The notes beneath the pieces are model-generated. The model was not told the origin of the DNA. It worked only from the letters and a program-made list of their open reading frames with translations, and made no database searches. From positions 1 through 64,000 of the forward strand of contig CAIVPZ010000031.1 in assembly GCA_903907955.1 (NCBI GenBank): DNA of 64,000 bases, given 5' to 3'. Position 1 is the stretch's first letter; each line of letters starts with the position of its first letter. The translations under genes and the position numbers were made by a program. Below, one piece after another: positions 41,847-50,708 of this stretch. The DNA comes from an uncultured Acetobacteraceae bacterium (GTDB lineage: Bacteria > Pseudomonadota > Alphaproteobacteria > Acetobacterales > Acetobacteraceae).

Positions 41847-43570
41847 ACGCGGGCAAGGTGCTGGTGTTCGGCGAGGACACGCGCAGCTTCCTGGCCACCG
41901 TGCGCTCGCTGGGGCGGCGCGGGGTGGCGGTGCATGTGGTGCCGGCCAACCTGCGCGCGCCGGCGCTGGCCTCGCGCTTCATTGCCGCCGTGCATGCGCC
42001 GCCGCCCTGGATGGGGGATGGCGCCGCCTGGCTGGCGGCGGTCGAGGCGTTGCTGCGGGCCGAACGTTTTGATCTGGTAATTCCCTGCAACGAGACGGCG
42101 CTGCTGCCGTTGCAGCAGCATCGCGCCCGGCTGGGTGCGCTGGCGCGGCTGGCCATTCCTGACGATGCCGCCATCGCCGTGCTGTTCGACAAGCACGCTA
42201 CCCGCGAACTGGCGCAGCGGCTGGGCATTCCGGTGTCGCCCGGGCGGCTGCCGCTGCCCGGCGAGAGCGCCGGGGACGTGCTGGCCGCGCTCGGCATGCC
42301 GGTGATGGTCAAGCCGCGCCGGTCCTATGTGCTCGAGCGGCTCGACCGGCGCGGCAAGGTACAGTTCGTCAGCGATGCGGCCGAACTGGCGCGGCTGCTG
42401 CCGGCGCTGCCGGCCGGGGAGCATGTGCTGGAGGGGTTCTTCCCCGGCCAGGGGCTGGGGGTGTCGCTGCTGGCCAGCGGCGGGCGGGTGCTGCAGGCCT
42501 TCGAGCACCACCGGGTGCGGGAGGACGGCTCGGGCAGCTACTACCGGGTCAGCGCCGCGGTGACGCCGGCGCTGCTGGCGGCCTGCACCAAACTGGTGGC
42601 GGCGCTGCACTACACCGGCCTCGGCATGTTCGAGTTCCGCCGCAATCCGCAGACCGGCGCCTGGGTGCTGCTGGAGGTGAATGCGCGTCCCTGGGGGTCG
42701 ATGCCGCTGCCGCTCGGCCTGGGGGTGGACTTCCCCTGGCGCTGGTACCGCCTGCTGACCGCCGGCGAGGAGATCCCGGCGGTCGGCTACCGGGTGGGGG
42801 TATTCGGCCGCAACCTGGTGCCCGATCTGCATGCGGTGCTGGCCGAGGCGCAGGCGCGTGGTGCGGGGCAACTGGCGGTGTTCGGAAGGTGGCTGCTGGA
42901 ACTCGGCCGGGTGGTGACCGGGCGGGAGATCCACGACGTGCTGGTGCGCGACGACCCCCGGCCGGCGCTGGTCGAGCTTGGCCAGATGCTGGGCGAAGCG
43001 GCGCGGCGTGGTGCGGCGCGGCTGCCCGGCTGGGCGGCGCTGGGGCGGCGGCGCGCCCGGGGGCGGCTGCGGGCGGCGCTGCGCCGCGCGGCTGCGGACA
43101 GGCAGGGGGCCGGCGAGGTGCGGCTGGTGTTCGTCTGTCTGGGCAATATCTGCCGCAGCCCGTTCGCTGCCGCCTTGCTGGCGGCGCGGCTGGCGGACCG
43201 GCCGCGCCTGCGCATCGGCTCGGCGGGCATGCTGCCGCGGCCGGGCCGGTCCACCCCGCCGTTCGGCGTGCAGGCGGCGGCGGCGCATGGCATTGACCTC
43301 GCCGCGCACCGCTCGACCTACCTGTTCCGCGCCGAGGCGGCGGCGGCCACGCTGCTGGTGGTGTTCGACGCGGCGACCCGGCGCGCGGTGCTGGACCGCT
43401 ATCCCGATCTGCACGCCCGGGTGATCAGGCTTGGTGACCTGTTCGACGGAGCGGAGATCGCCGATCCGATCGACGGCGATGCCGCGGTGTTCGCCGCGAC
43501 CTATGCCGCGATCGCGGCGGCGGTGGCGGAGCTGGAGCGGCGGATGGAAAACCTGTGTCACAGGTTTTGA
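41843..43570 (+). CDS. ATP-grasp / low-molecular-weight tyrosine phosphatase fusion
   Basis: A 575-residue two-domain protein. Residues about 1-330 are an ATP-grasp ligase: KVLVFGEDTRSFLATVRSLGRRG, DLVIPCNETALLPLQQHR, the nucleotide-lysine region AALGMPVMVKPRRSY, and the metal-binding LLEVNARPWGSMPLPLG. A helical linker (about 335-425) leads to a complete low-molecular-weight PTP: VFVCLGNICRSPFAAAL with the CX5R loop (C432, R438) and the general-acid D541 in ADPID. ATP-grasp enzymes of this type join carboxyl groups to amines or alcohols. The PTP half is the usual partner of BY-kinases, and the locus has one at 28076-29044. GTG 41843 overlaps the previous stop. The fusion is unusual; both halves look intact. 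Confidence 0.88.
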   Translation: MNAGKVLVFGEDTRSFLATVRSLGRRGVAVHVVPANLRAPALASRFIAAVHAPPPWMGDGAAWLAAVEALLRAERFDLVIPCNETALLPLQQHRARLGALARLAIPDDAAIAVLFDKHATRELAQRLGIPVSPGRLPLPGESAGDVLAALGMPVMVKPRRSYVLERLDRRGKVQFVSDAAELARLLPALPAGEHVLEGFFPGQGLGVSLLASGGRVLQAFEHHRVREDGSGSYYRVSAAVTPALLAACTKLVAALHYTGLGMFEFRRNPQTGAWVLLEVNARPWGSMPLPLGLGVDFPWRWYRLLTAGEEIPAVGYRVGVFGRNLVPDLHAVLAEAQARGAGQLAVFGRWLLELGRVVTGREIHDVLVRDDPRPALVELGQMLGEAARRGAARLPGWAALGRRRARGRLRAALRRAAADRQGAGEVRLVFVCLGNICRSPFAAALLAARLADRPRLRIGSAGMLPRPGRSTPPFGVQAAAAHGIDLAAHRSTYLFRAEAAAATLLVVFDAATRRAVLDRYPDLHARVIRLGDLFDGAEIADPIDGDAAVFAATYAAIAAAVAELERRMENLCHRF

Positions 43571-43633
43571 TTGGCGGATTCCGTGCGGATAGAGGATACG
43601 TTAAAATAGCCTGAATGCGCAGGGTCATTGCGG

Positions 43634-44656
43634 ATGAAATTCACAGTCGTCATTCCTACCAGGAACCGTCCGGACCAGCTTGCGCAAGCTCTGGCATCGG
43701 TGTTTGTGCAGAATTTTGATGATTTTGAGACGGTCGTGGTGGACGATGGTTCGGACCCGGCATACCGGAGCGCGTATGATGCCATTACGCAGCAGTACGG
43801 GACGCGGCTGCGCCTGTTCCACCTGCCGCAGGTGCGACGCGGGCATGGGCCGGCCTATGCGCGCAATTTCGCCATCAGCCAGTCCGCGGCGGATTACATC
43901 TGCTTCCTCGACGACGACGACGAATGGGTCGACCCGGACTTTCTCGCCCGGGTCGCCCGGGTGGTCGACAGCGCGCCGCAGACGGTCGATCTGCATCTGT
44001 CCGACCAGGTTGCCTACAAGGGCAATGCGCGGCTCGACCGGGTGATCTGGACGGAGGGCCTGCGGCAGGGCGTACGCAACCTGCCGGGCCTGGCGGGCGG
44101 TGCTTTCGAGGTGCGGGTGCCGCAGTTGATGCAGTGCGACGGCTTCTGCCATCTGAACACGACCGTGGTGCGGCGGGCATTCTTCCTGCGGATCGGCGGG
44201 TTCGACGAGAATATCCGCTATGAATCCGATCGCGACTTCTATCTGCGGGCGATCGATGCCGCGGCGTTCATCACCTACAGCCCCGTCGTTACCGCGCGGC
44301 ACAATGTGCCCGTTCGCGAGAATCGCGCCAACGTTTCCACCGCCATCAGCCAGTACGGTTGCTACATTTTCCAGTTGCGGCTGCTGGACAAGGCGATATT
44401 GTTTTCGCGTCACGGGGAGGTTTGCGAATACGCAAAGAGACATAAAGTATATACTTTGAAGCATATTGCCGAGAATCTCTGGCAGAGCGGCGACTACCAG
44501 ACCGCGCTGTATTATGCGCAGCACGTTCTTTTTACCGGCTTTAACGTGAGATGGTTGCTGTTCTACTTCTGGCTGTGGGTCAGGTTGATGGCGGGCCGGG
44601 TCGGGAGGGATCCCCCGCAGGTCGCGCGGAACCTGTATTACCCGCCCAGCGTCTGA
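43634..44656 (+). CDS. Family 2 glycosyltransferase, paralog of the next gene
   Basis: A 340-residue GT-A enzyme: MKFTVVIPTRNRPDQLAQAL, FETVVVDDGSDPAYRSAYDA, CFLDDDDEWVDPDFLARVA with the DDD metal motif, CHLNTTVVRRAFFLRIGGFD and RYESDRDFYLRAIDAAAFITY. The C-terminus holds HKVYTLKHIAENLWQSGDYQ and a hydrophobic helix (WLLFYFWLWVRLM). It shares phrase order almost end to end with the convergent gene at 44638-45651, so the two arose by duplication. ATG 43634 was preferred to the TTG at 43628. The donor sugar is unknown. Confidence 0.85.
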   Translation: MKFTVVIPTRNRPDQLAQALASVFVQNFDDFETVVVDDGSDPAYRSAYDAITQQYGTRLRLFHLPQVRRGHGPAYARNFAISQSAADYICFLDDDDEWVDPDFLARVARVVDSAPQTVDLHLSDQVAYKGNARLDRVIWTEGLRQGVRNLPGLAGGAFEVRVPQLMQCDGFCHLNTTVVRRAFFLRIGGFDENIRYESDRDFYLRAIDAAAFITYSPVVTARHNVPVRENRANVSTAISQYGCYIFQLRLLDKAILFSRHGEVCEYAKRHKVYTLKHIAENLWQSGDYQTALYYAQHVLFTGFNVRWLLFYFWLWVRLMAGRVGRDPPQVARNLYYPPSV

Positions 44657-45651
44657 TTTGCTGCTTCCTTCGGGTGGCGCAGCAGGTCGAAGGTGGCGAG
44701 CAGGCCGAGCCAGCAGCAGAACGCCAGCCATCGCAGGTTGAACCCGGTCGGCAGCGCTTCAAGTGCATATTGCCCCGCCAGCCCGTAGCGCCGGTTCCTG
44801 TACAGGGAGTTGGCCAGGTGCTTGAGCGTGTAGGTGTGGTGGCGCCTGGCGAAGGCGCGCACCACCTCCTGCTGCGAGAACAGGATGGCCTTTTCCAGCA
44901 GGGTGGTCTGGAAGATCCGTTTCTCGATATCGGACACCAGGGTGGAGACGTTGTCCCGACGAGCGGGATCGGGGATGTTGTGGCGGGAGACGATGCGCGG
45001 GAGGTAGGTGATCACCTGCGCCCGGTCGATGGCGCGGAGATAGAAATCGCGGTCGCATTCGTAGCGGTTCGTTTCGTCGAAGCCGCCGACCGCATTGAAG
45101 AAATCCCGGCGCACGATGGTCGTGTTGACATGGCAGAAGCCGCGCGCGCGCAGCAGGTCCGCGGCATCGACGCGCCAGGCACCGCTGGGCTCGGGCGGGC
45201 GGGTTTGTGCCAGCAGGGGGCCGAGATCCTCGATCCAGATGGTCTGCCTGAGCCGCTGCCCGTTGCTGAACGCGGCCTGGTCGAAAAACAGCAGGTCCAC
45301 CGGCGGGCCGATGCCGGCGGTGATTTTGTTGGCGCAGGCGAGATACTGCGGGTCGGTCCATTCGTCGTCGTCGTCGAGGAAGCAGAGATAGCGGCCGCGC
45401 GCCTGCGCCGCACCGGTATTCACGGCATGGGCATGGCCATGCCCGCGGGCGCGCGGCAGCAGGTGCAGGAAGCGCACCCGCTGGTCGCATGCCGCCTTGA
45501 TCGCCGCGAGCGGGCCGGCGAAGGGCTCCGTGGTGCCGTCGTCGATGACCAGTACCTCCAGCCCGTCCACCTGCTGCGCCAGCACGGATGCCAGCGCGCG
45601 TTGCAGCAGCGCGGGGCGGTTGCGGGTGGGCAGCAGGACGGTGAAGTCCAT
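44638..45651 (-). CDS. Family 2 glycosyltransferase, paralog of the previous gene
   Basis: A 337-residue enzyme: MDFTVLLPTRNRPALLQRAL, LEVLVIDDGTTEPFAGPLAA, CFLDDDDEWTDPQYLACAN, CHVNTTIVRRDFFNAVGGFD, RYECDRDFYLRAIDRAQVITY and HHTYTLKHLANSLYRNRRYG. These align directly with the convergent gene at 43634-44656, including FDQAAF versus SDQVAY and a C-terminal hydrophobic helix. The genes overlap by 19 bases at their 3' ends. It likely makes a second, related glycosidic link in the repeat unit. Confidence 0.85.
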   Translation of the reverse strand: MDFTVLLPTRNRPALLQRALASVLAQQVDGLEVLVIDDGTTEPFAGPLAAIKAACDQRVRFLHLLPRARGHGHAHAVNTGAAQARGRYLCFLDDDDEWTDPQYLACANKITAGIGPPVDLLFFDQAAFSNGQRLRQTIWIEDLGPLLAQTRPPEPSGAWRVDAADLLRARGFCHVNTTIVRRDFFNAVGGFDETNRYECDRDFYLRAIDRAQVITYLPRIVSRHNIPDPARRDNVSTLVSDIEKRIFQTTLLEKAILFSQQEVVRAFARRHHTYTLKHLANSLYRNRRYGLAGQYALEALPTGFNLRWLAFCCWLGLLATFDLLRHPKEAANQTLGG

Positions 45652-46038
45652 GGCGTTCTCTGTGGAAGTGGCGGCAGCGTTTCAGCGAGCGGGGTCGCAT
45701 CGAACAAAAGACGATTATCACTATTTGAGAGAGAGCCGCAAGCGCGGCTTGCGGCGTGCTATCTCGCCTGGTGCACGTTGCCCCCGGTCGAGGGGGCCAG
45801 GTCGCCGCACAGCACCACCAGCGTATCGCGCACACCGGTGTTGCCGTCTTCGGTGCGGTTGCCGGGCCGGGCGAGCGCTGGGCGCGCGAGCGTGGGGTGG
45901 ATCGACATGGTCCGGTACGGGCACGATCTGGCCGTGTTCAGGCGGCCGGCTCCGGGGAGTTGGTGACCCTGGATGCATCGCGGCCGGCATTGGCAACCGG
46001 CCTGCGTTGCGCCGGACGTGCGCGGGGCGCCGGCCCGG
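45652..46038. other. Intergenic region with a 9-bp perfect hairpin
   Basis: No gene is supported here. Positions 45735-45743 and 45747-45755 form a perfect 9-bp stem (GCCGCAAGC/GCTTGCGGC) around a GCG loop, about 84 bases upstream of the GT2 start codon at 45651. The rest is short GC-rich frames. Because it separates a minus-strand gene start from the stop of the next minus-strand gene (46039), the hairpin could terminate the membrane-protein transcript. Confidence 0.45.
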
Positions 46039-47406
46039 TCATTGCGGGACGCCGGTGCAGGGGGGGGGGCAGTTGGGAATGTTGACGGTGTCGAAGTCGG
46101 TCACGAAGCCCCATGCGGTCGAGAGGTTGTCGATGCCGACCAGCACCGCGAGCAGCAGCACGACGGCAACATAGATGCCGCGCGGCAGGCGGGTGCCCGC
46201 CACCCAGGGCGCGAGCCCGGCCCCCAGGATGAAGGCCGGCAGGTGCGCGTGGGCACAGTAGATATAAAGGCTGCCGCGGAACTGGTAGTCGATGTGCAGC
46301 AGCACGTTGAACACCAGCACCCCGGCCACCCCGGCGGCCAGCCAGCGGTACTGCCGGTGGACGAAAGCGGCGATCGTGCCCACCGCCCAGAAGGCCAGCC
46401 AGAACGGCATCGCCACGGCGCCGGTGCTGTGGAACGCGTAGTCGCGGAAGTCGCGCATGTTGGTGCCCTCGGGCAGCGTTATCCAGCTGTAGTCGGGCGA
46501 GACGAAGGAGAACCCGAAGAAGGTCAGCAGCACCTGGCCGATGCCGGTCCGCTCGCCCTTGGTGCGCAGCCAGTAGATGTGCTTGAGCGCCAGGATCGGG
46601 TCCTGCGCGGCGATCCACAAATCGTCATGCCAGACGATGACCATCACCAGGCCGGCCAGCAGGGCGAGGATGAACCCGAAGGCGATGCTGCGGCGGAGCG
46701 CGGCCCACAGCCCGCCTTCCCGCCAGCGGACGATTACCTCCGCGATCGCCGGCTGCACCACGTTGGTGATCGTGTTGCCGAGCGCCATCAGCGCCGCGAG
46801 ATAGCGCAGCCGGCGAAAGCGCGCGGGATCGGCCAGGCGGCAGGCCGCTACCAGCCAGACGAAGGCGATGGTGAAGCTTGCCGGCCCGTAGGTGTCGACG
46901 ATGAGGGAGGTGAAGATCTGCGAGCCGGTGACCATGAACAGCACCGTCAGCGCCGTCGCCTCCGCCCGGCCGATGGCGGAGGTCCTGAACAGCAGGTAGG
47001 TCATGCCCACCGTGCCCGCGCCCAGCAGCGCCATGACCATCGCCGCCGCCTCCTTGGCGGTCAGGCCGATCGCCAGGAACGGCCAGGCAAGCGGACGCCA
47101 GAGCAGGACCAGGGGATGCTTGAAGCCGTAGGGGTCCGGGTCGGCCATCGCGAGCGTCTGCACCATGCGTGCCGGATCGAAGTCGAAGCCGAGGTTCCAG
47201 TAGTCGAGGAACGCGCCCTGGGCGAGCCGGACCGCCAACGGGCCGTAGAGCAGCAATGCCACCGTCACGAAGGTCGCGGCGAGCCACAGGTCGGCGGTGC
47301 CGGTGCCGGGGTGGGGCACGGTGCCGCGGTTGCGTCCCCGCAGCAGATCCCGGAACTCGGCCAGCACGCTGGCAGCGATTGCATTCACGTGTCGGGGCTC
47401 CCTCAT
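46039..47406 (-). CDS. Polytopic membrane protein, glycosyltransferase-like (unknown)
   Basis: Up to 455 residues with about ten to twelve membrane helices (for example WLAATFVTVALLLYGPLAV, AAAMVMALLGAGTVGMTYLL, FILALLAGLVMVIVW, LPAFILGAGLAPWVAG). The layout (first periplasmic loop with DFDPARMVQTLAMADPDP, helices, then HDDLWIAAQDPILALKHIYW) resembles GT39/GT87-type or O-antigen-processing membrane proteins, but I cannot name a family. ATG 47406 is the open start; GTG 47388 is better placed behind AGGGAG and may be the true start. It may transfer a sugar from a lipid donor on the periplasmic side. It is divergent from a similar-sized membrane protein starting at 47779. Confidence 0.65.
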   Translation of the reverse strand: MREPRHVNAIAASVLAEFRDLLRGRNRGTVPHPGTGTADLWLAATFVTVALLLYGPLAVRLAQGAFLDYWNLGFDFDPARMVQTLAMADPDPYGFKHPLVLLWRPLAWPFLAIGLTAKEAAAMVMALLGAGTVGMTYLLFRTSAIGRAEATALTVLFMVTGSQIFTSLIVDTYGPASFTIAFVWLVAACRLADPARFRRLRYLAALMALGNTITNVVQPAIAEVIVRWREGGLWAALRRSIAFGFILALLAGLVMVIVWHDDLWIAAQDPILALKHIYWLRTKGERTGIGQVLLTFFGFSFVSPDYSWITLPEGTNMRDFRDYAFHSTGAVAMPFWLAFWAVGTIAAFVHRQYRWLAAGVAGVLVFNVLLHIDYQFRGSLYIYCAHAHLPAFILGAGLAPWVAGTRLPRGIYVAVVLLLAVLVGIDNLSTAWGFVTDFDTVNIPNCPPPCTGVPQ

Positions 47407-47778
47407 TCATGCGCCCGGCTTTGCCACCAGTTCCGCAACGCCGGCAGGCCAGGCAGCCTTTAGGCGATTTTGCCGGCCGGTCGAAACGTTTTTGCGGCAC
47501 GCCCGGCGGATTGTCATGCGCGACGGCCGGATCGCGATGCCGCGGCGTTGCGGCCAATGCGATGGAAGAATAGGATGAAATGCCGTTCGCGTATCGGCTG
47601 TGGGGGATATGGCCGTCCTGATTCCGGTGCAGCGGCTTCGTGTTCCGCTGGCCAGGCGCAGGGACTTTCCTCATCCTGTCGGTGACTGCAATTGCCGCTG
47701 CGCTGCAGGAAGCGGCTTTCGGTGTGGGTTGGACTGTTTGTGGCGGCACGGGCGAACGGGCGCCGAGGAGATCGTGAG
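47407..47778. other. Divergent promoter region, nothing specific recognised
   Basis: About 370 bases separate two divergent membrane-protein genes. Short open frames exist on both strands but none has a convincing ribosome-binding site. The region must hold two promoters, yet I could not pick a clear -35/-10 pair; GAGGAG near 47766 is the likely ribosome-binding site for the plus-strand gene. Confidence 0.35.
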
Positions 47779-49110
47779 ATGAATCAATTGTCCATGCCCA
47801 CGCGGGCGATCATCGCCGGCATCGTGCTGTGCGGCATACTGCCGACGTTCATGGTGCGTGCGCTTGGCTGGAACCCTTCGTACTGGAGCACGCTGCACTG
47901 GGCTTTCGGCCACGACGGCGGTGATTCCTGGGATTCGATCCGGGCGGCTCTGCTGTACCTCGATCAGTTTGGACCGAACGGGCTGTACGAGGCGACATAT
48001 TATCACGCTGAGCACCAGTTCCAGTACTCGCCGCTCAGCCTGGTGCTGTTCCGTCTGATCGACATGGTGCCGGGGTTCGACTTCTACTCGCGCGCCGCGA
48101 TGAATCATGTGTCGTGGTATGTGGTGCCGTTGACCGCGCTTGTTGTCGGCTCCATTGCGGTCTCGGCGGATGTTTCGTTCGGCAGACAGGTGGCCTGCAT
48201 CGGCTGGTGGGACCGGTTCGTCCGGTTCACTGCCGCCATGGCGGCCACGGTCCTGTATTTCCCGGTCGTGAGCGCTTATTCTCATGGCAACATCCAGTCA
48301 TGGCTGAATCTGCTGCTGATTTTTTCATTGCTTGCGTGGATGCGGGAGTGGCGGATCGCCGTCGGCGTGGCGCTCGGACTGTACTGCGTCATCAAGCCCT
48401 CGCTTGCACCGATTCTCCTCTGGCTGCTGTGGCGCCGCGAATGGCGAGCGCTTGCCGGCGTTGCCGCGGTTGTGGGCGCGCTTGGGGCGGCCTCGCTGTG
48501 GTCATATGGCTGGCAGATACACCTTGATTACCTCGACCTGCTGCATTTCCTTTCTGGTCGCGGGGAGTCGTATTTTGCCAACCAGTCGGTCAACGGTCTG
48601 CTCAACCGGATGTTCTTCCTTGGTCCCAACCTGGAATGGGACGGCAGCCATACGCATATGATCCGCAATCCCTGGGTGAACGCGGCATCGCTGGCCGGCG
48701 TGCTGGTTTTCCTGCTGCCGGCCTTCCTGGCCGCGCGGGGCGCCGGCCCGGCCGGGCGCACGACCGACTACTGCATCGGGCTGGTGTCGTGCCTGATCTC
48801 GTCCGCCATTGTATATGATCACTATTATGGCGTCACGCTTGCGGTGTTTGTGCTCATGGCTGCCGTACTGGTTACCGACCGTGCGCGCGCCGTTTGGGAG
48901 TTGCCCTTGCTGGCGCTGGCCTGCACGGCCTGCGGCAACGTGATCTCCGGTACCGGCCTGCTGGCCGACACGCCGTGGAATTTCCTGCAATCCTACATGC
49001 TGTTCGGCGCACTTGCGCTGCTGATTCTGCTGCATCGGCTTCGCCTGCGGCTTGGCAGCACCGTCCCGGCCGGTTCCCGCGGGCTGGTTGTGCAGGCGAA
49101 GGTGCCGTAA
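47779..49110 (+). CDS. Membrane glycosyltransferase (GT87/DUF2029-like)
   Basis: A 443-residue polytopic protein with about ten helices. The first extracytoplasmic loop has FGHDGGDSWDSIRAALLYLD and LYEATYYHAEHQFQYSPLSL, the pattern of GT-C/GT87 (DUF2029) enzymes that use polyprenyl-phosphate sugars; HGNIQSW and GLYCVIKPSLAPILLWLL follow as in family members. The acidic HDGGDSWD stretch is the candidate catalytic site. It probably adds a sugar on the periplasmic side. ATG 47779 was chosen because the longer frame adds a basic leader without function. Confidence 0.7.
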   Translation: MNQLSMPTRAIIAGIVLCGILPTFMVRALGWNPSYWSTLHWAFGHDGGDSWDSIRAALLYLDQFGPNGLYEATYYHAEHQFQYSPLSLVLFRLIDMVPGFDFYSRAAMNHVSWYVVPLTALVVGSIAVSADVSFGRQVACIGWWDRFVRFTAAMAATVLYFPVVSAYSHGNIQSWLNLLLIFSLLAWMREWRIAVGVALGLYCVIKPSLAPILLWLLWRREWRALAGVAAVVGALGAASLWSYGWQIHLDYLDLLHFLSGRGESYFANQSVNGLLNRMFFLGPNLEWDGSHTHMIRNPWVNAASLAGVLVFLLPAFLAARGAGPAGRTTDYCIGLVSCLISSAIVYDHYYGVTLAVFVLMAAVLVTDRARAVWELPLLALACTACGNVISGTGLLADTPWNFLQSYMLFGALALLILLHRLRLRLGSTVPAGSRGLVVQAKVP

Positions 49111-49173
49111 GCATTTTCCGGCTCTGCGCCGGCCAGTCGGCCGTTTGATCAAACTGCTGGAGACAGGTGCCCT

Positions 49174-50661
49174 ATGCCCGTAACCGCCATCGCCGCCGTG
49201 TCGCAGGAAGCGGGTCCGGTGCCGGACGGATCGTCGGCGATGCTGCCGTTGTGTGTGGACCTCGACGGCACCCTCGTGCGCACCGACATGCTTGAGGAGG
49301 GGCTGCTGGTCGCGGTGGCCCGTCTGCGGCTCGGCGGCCTGGTCGGGGCGCTGCTGGCGGGGCGGGCGGCGTTCAAGCGCCAGGTGGCCCGTGCTGCGGC
49401 GTTCGACCCCGCCAGCCTGCCGTACAACGAGGATCTGCTTGCCTGGCTGCGGGAGGAGCGGGCCGCCGGGCGGCGGCTGGTGCTGGCCACCGCCGCGGAC
49501 GAGACCGTTGCGCAGCGCATCGCCGATCATCTCGGCCTGTTCGAGGCGGTGATCGCCTCGGACGGCATCCGCAACGTGAAGGCCGCGGTGAAGGGAGCGG
49601 CGCTGGCCGAGCGGTTCGGCGCCGGCGGCTTCGCCTATGCCGGCAACGCCCGCAGCGACCTGGCGGTCTGGCAGGTGGCCGGCACGGCGGTGCTGGTGGA
49701 TGCCCCGGCCGCCGTGGTGGCGCAGGTGCGGGCGGAACGGACGGTGGAGCGCGTGTTCGCCACCCGGCCCCCTGCCCTTCTGGCCATGCTGGAGGCGATG
49801 CGCCCACACCAATGGGTGAAGAACCTGCTGGTGTTCGTGCCGGTCTTCACCGCGCACGCCGTCGGCGATCTGGCCTCCTGGGTGGGCGGCGTGCTGGCCT
49901 TCCTGGCGTTCTGCGCCACCGCCTCCTCCATCTATATCGTCAACGACCTGCTCGACGTGCAGGCGGACCGCGCGCATGACCGCAAGCGCCTGCGTCCGTT
50001 CGCGCGCGGTGCCCTGCCGCTGTCGCAGGGCGTGGCGCTCGCGGCGGGGCTGATGCTGCTCGGGCTTGCGCTGGCGGCGTCCTGCGGCATCGCCGTCGTG
50101 GTGGGCGCCTACCTGCTGATGTCGGTCGCCTATTCGGTGCATCTGAAGGAGCAGCCGCTGGTCGATGTCTTCCTGCTGATGCTGCTCTACACCATCCGCA
50201 TCTTCGGCGGCGGCGAGGCCACCGGCCATTCGCTGTCGCTGTGGCTGCTGGCGTTCTCGGTGTTCTTCTTCCTCAGCCTGGCGTTCATCAAGCGCGTGGA
50301 GGAACTGCAGAGGGCGGAAGCCGCGGGGCGGCGGCGGGTGGCCCGGCGCGGCTACACCACCGGGGACATCGCGATCCTGCAGACCTTCGGCGTTGCCGCC
50401 GCGTTCATCTCGGCGCTCACCCTCGCCTTGTTCGTGCAGGCCGAGGCGTCGGCGCAGCGTTATGCCGCGCCGCTGCTGCTATGGGGCATCGTGCCGCTGC
50501 TGCTGTTCTGGCAATGCCGCATGTGGCTGTCGGTGGCACGCCGCTACATGCACCACGATCCGATCATCTATGCCGTCCGCGACTGGGTATCGTGGCTGAC
50601 CGGCGGGGTGATGGTGCTGCTGCTCTATGCGGCGAAGTCGCTGGTGGTGTTGGCGCACTGA
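49174..50661 (+). CDS. HAD phosphatase-UbiA prenyltransferase fusion
   Basis: A 495-residue protein. The N-terminal HAD domain (about 20-200) has CVDLDGTLVRTDM, LATAADETVAQRIADHL and AYAGNARSDLAVW. The C-terminal UbiA domain (about 210-495) has about eight helices and the prenyl-diphosphate site YIVNDLLDVQADRAHDRKRLRPF (N257, D258, D261, D265). Related proteins transfer phosphoribosyl or similar groups to polyprenyl phosphate, as in decaprenyl-phosphoribose synthesis; the HAD half could remove the phosphate afterwards. In this locus it may make a lipid-linked pentose donor for the membrane glycosyltransferases encoded nearby. The ribosome-binding site GGAGACAGG precedes the ATG. Confidence 0.85.
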   Translation: MPVTAIAAVSQEAGPVPDGSSAMLPLCVDLDGTLVRTDMLEEGLLVAVARLRLGGLVGALLAGRAAFKRQVARAAAFDPASLPYNEDLLAWLREERAAGRRLVLATAADETVAQRIADHLGLFEAVIASDGIRNVKAAVKGAALAERFGAGGFAYAGNARSDLAVWQVAGTAVLVDAPAAVVAQVRAERTVERVFATRPPALLAMLEAMRPHQWVKNLLVFVPVFTAHAVGDLASWVGGVLAFLAFCATASSIYIVNDLLDVQADRAHDRKRLRPFARGALPLSQGVALAAGLMLLGLALAASCGIAVVVGAYLLMSVAYSVHLKEQPLVDVFLLMLLYTIRIFGGGEATGHSLSLWLLAFSVFFFLSLAFIKRVEELQRAEAAGRRRVARRGYTTGDIAILQTFGVAAAFISALTLALFVQAEASAQRYAAPLLLWGIVPLLLFWQCRMWLSVARRYMHHDPIIYAVRDWVSWLTGGVMVLLLYAAKSLVVLAH

Positions 50662-50708
50662 TCGGCATCAGCCCATTCGCGTATTGCAAATGAACAAGGA
50701 AGTCGGCC

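Noticed and set aside
41762-43561. 599-residue minus-strand frame antisense to the ATP-grasp/phosphatase gene
   Set aside because: The sense strand has intact motifs for both domains; the antisense frame is a composition artefact.
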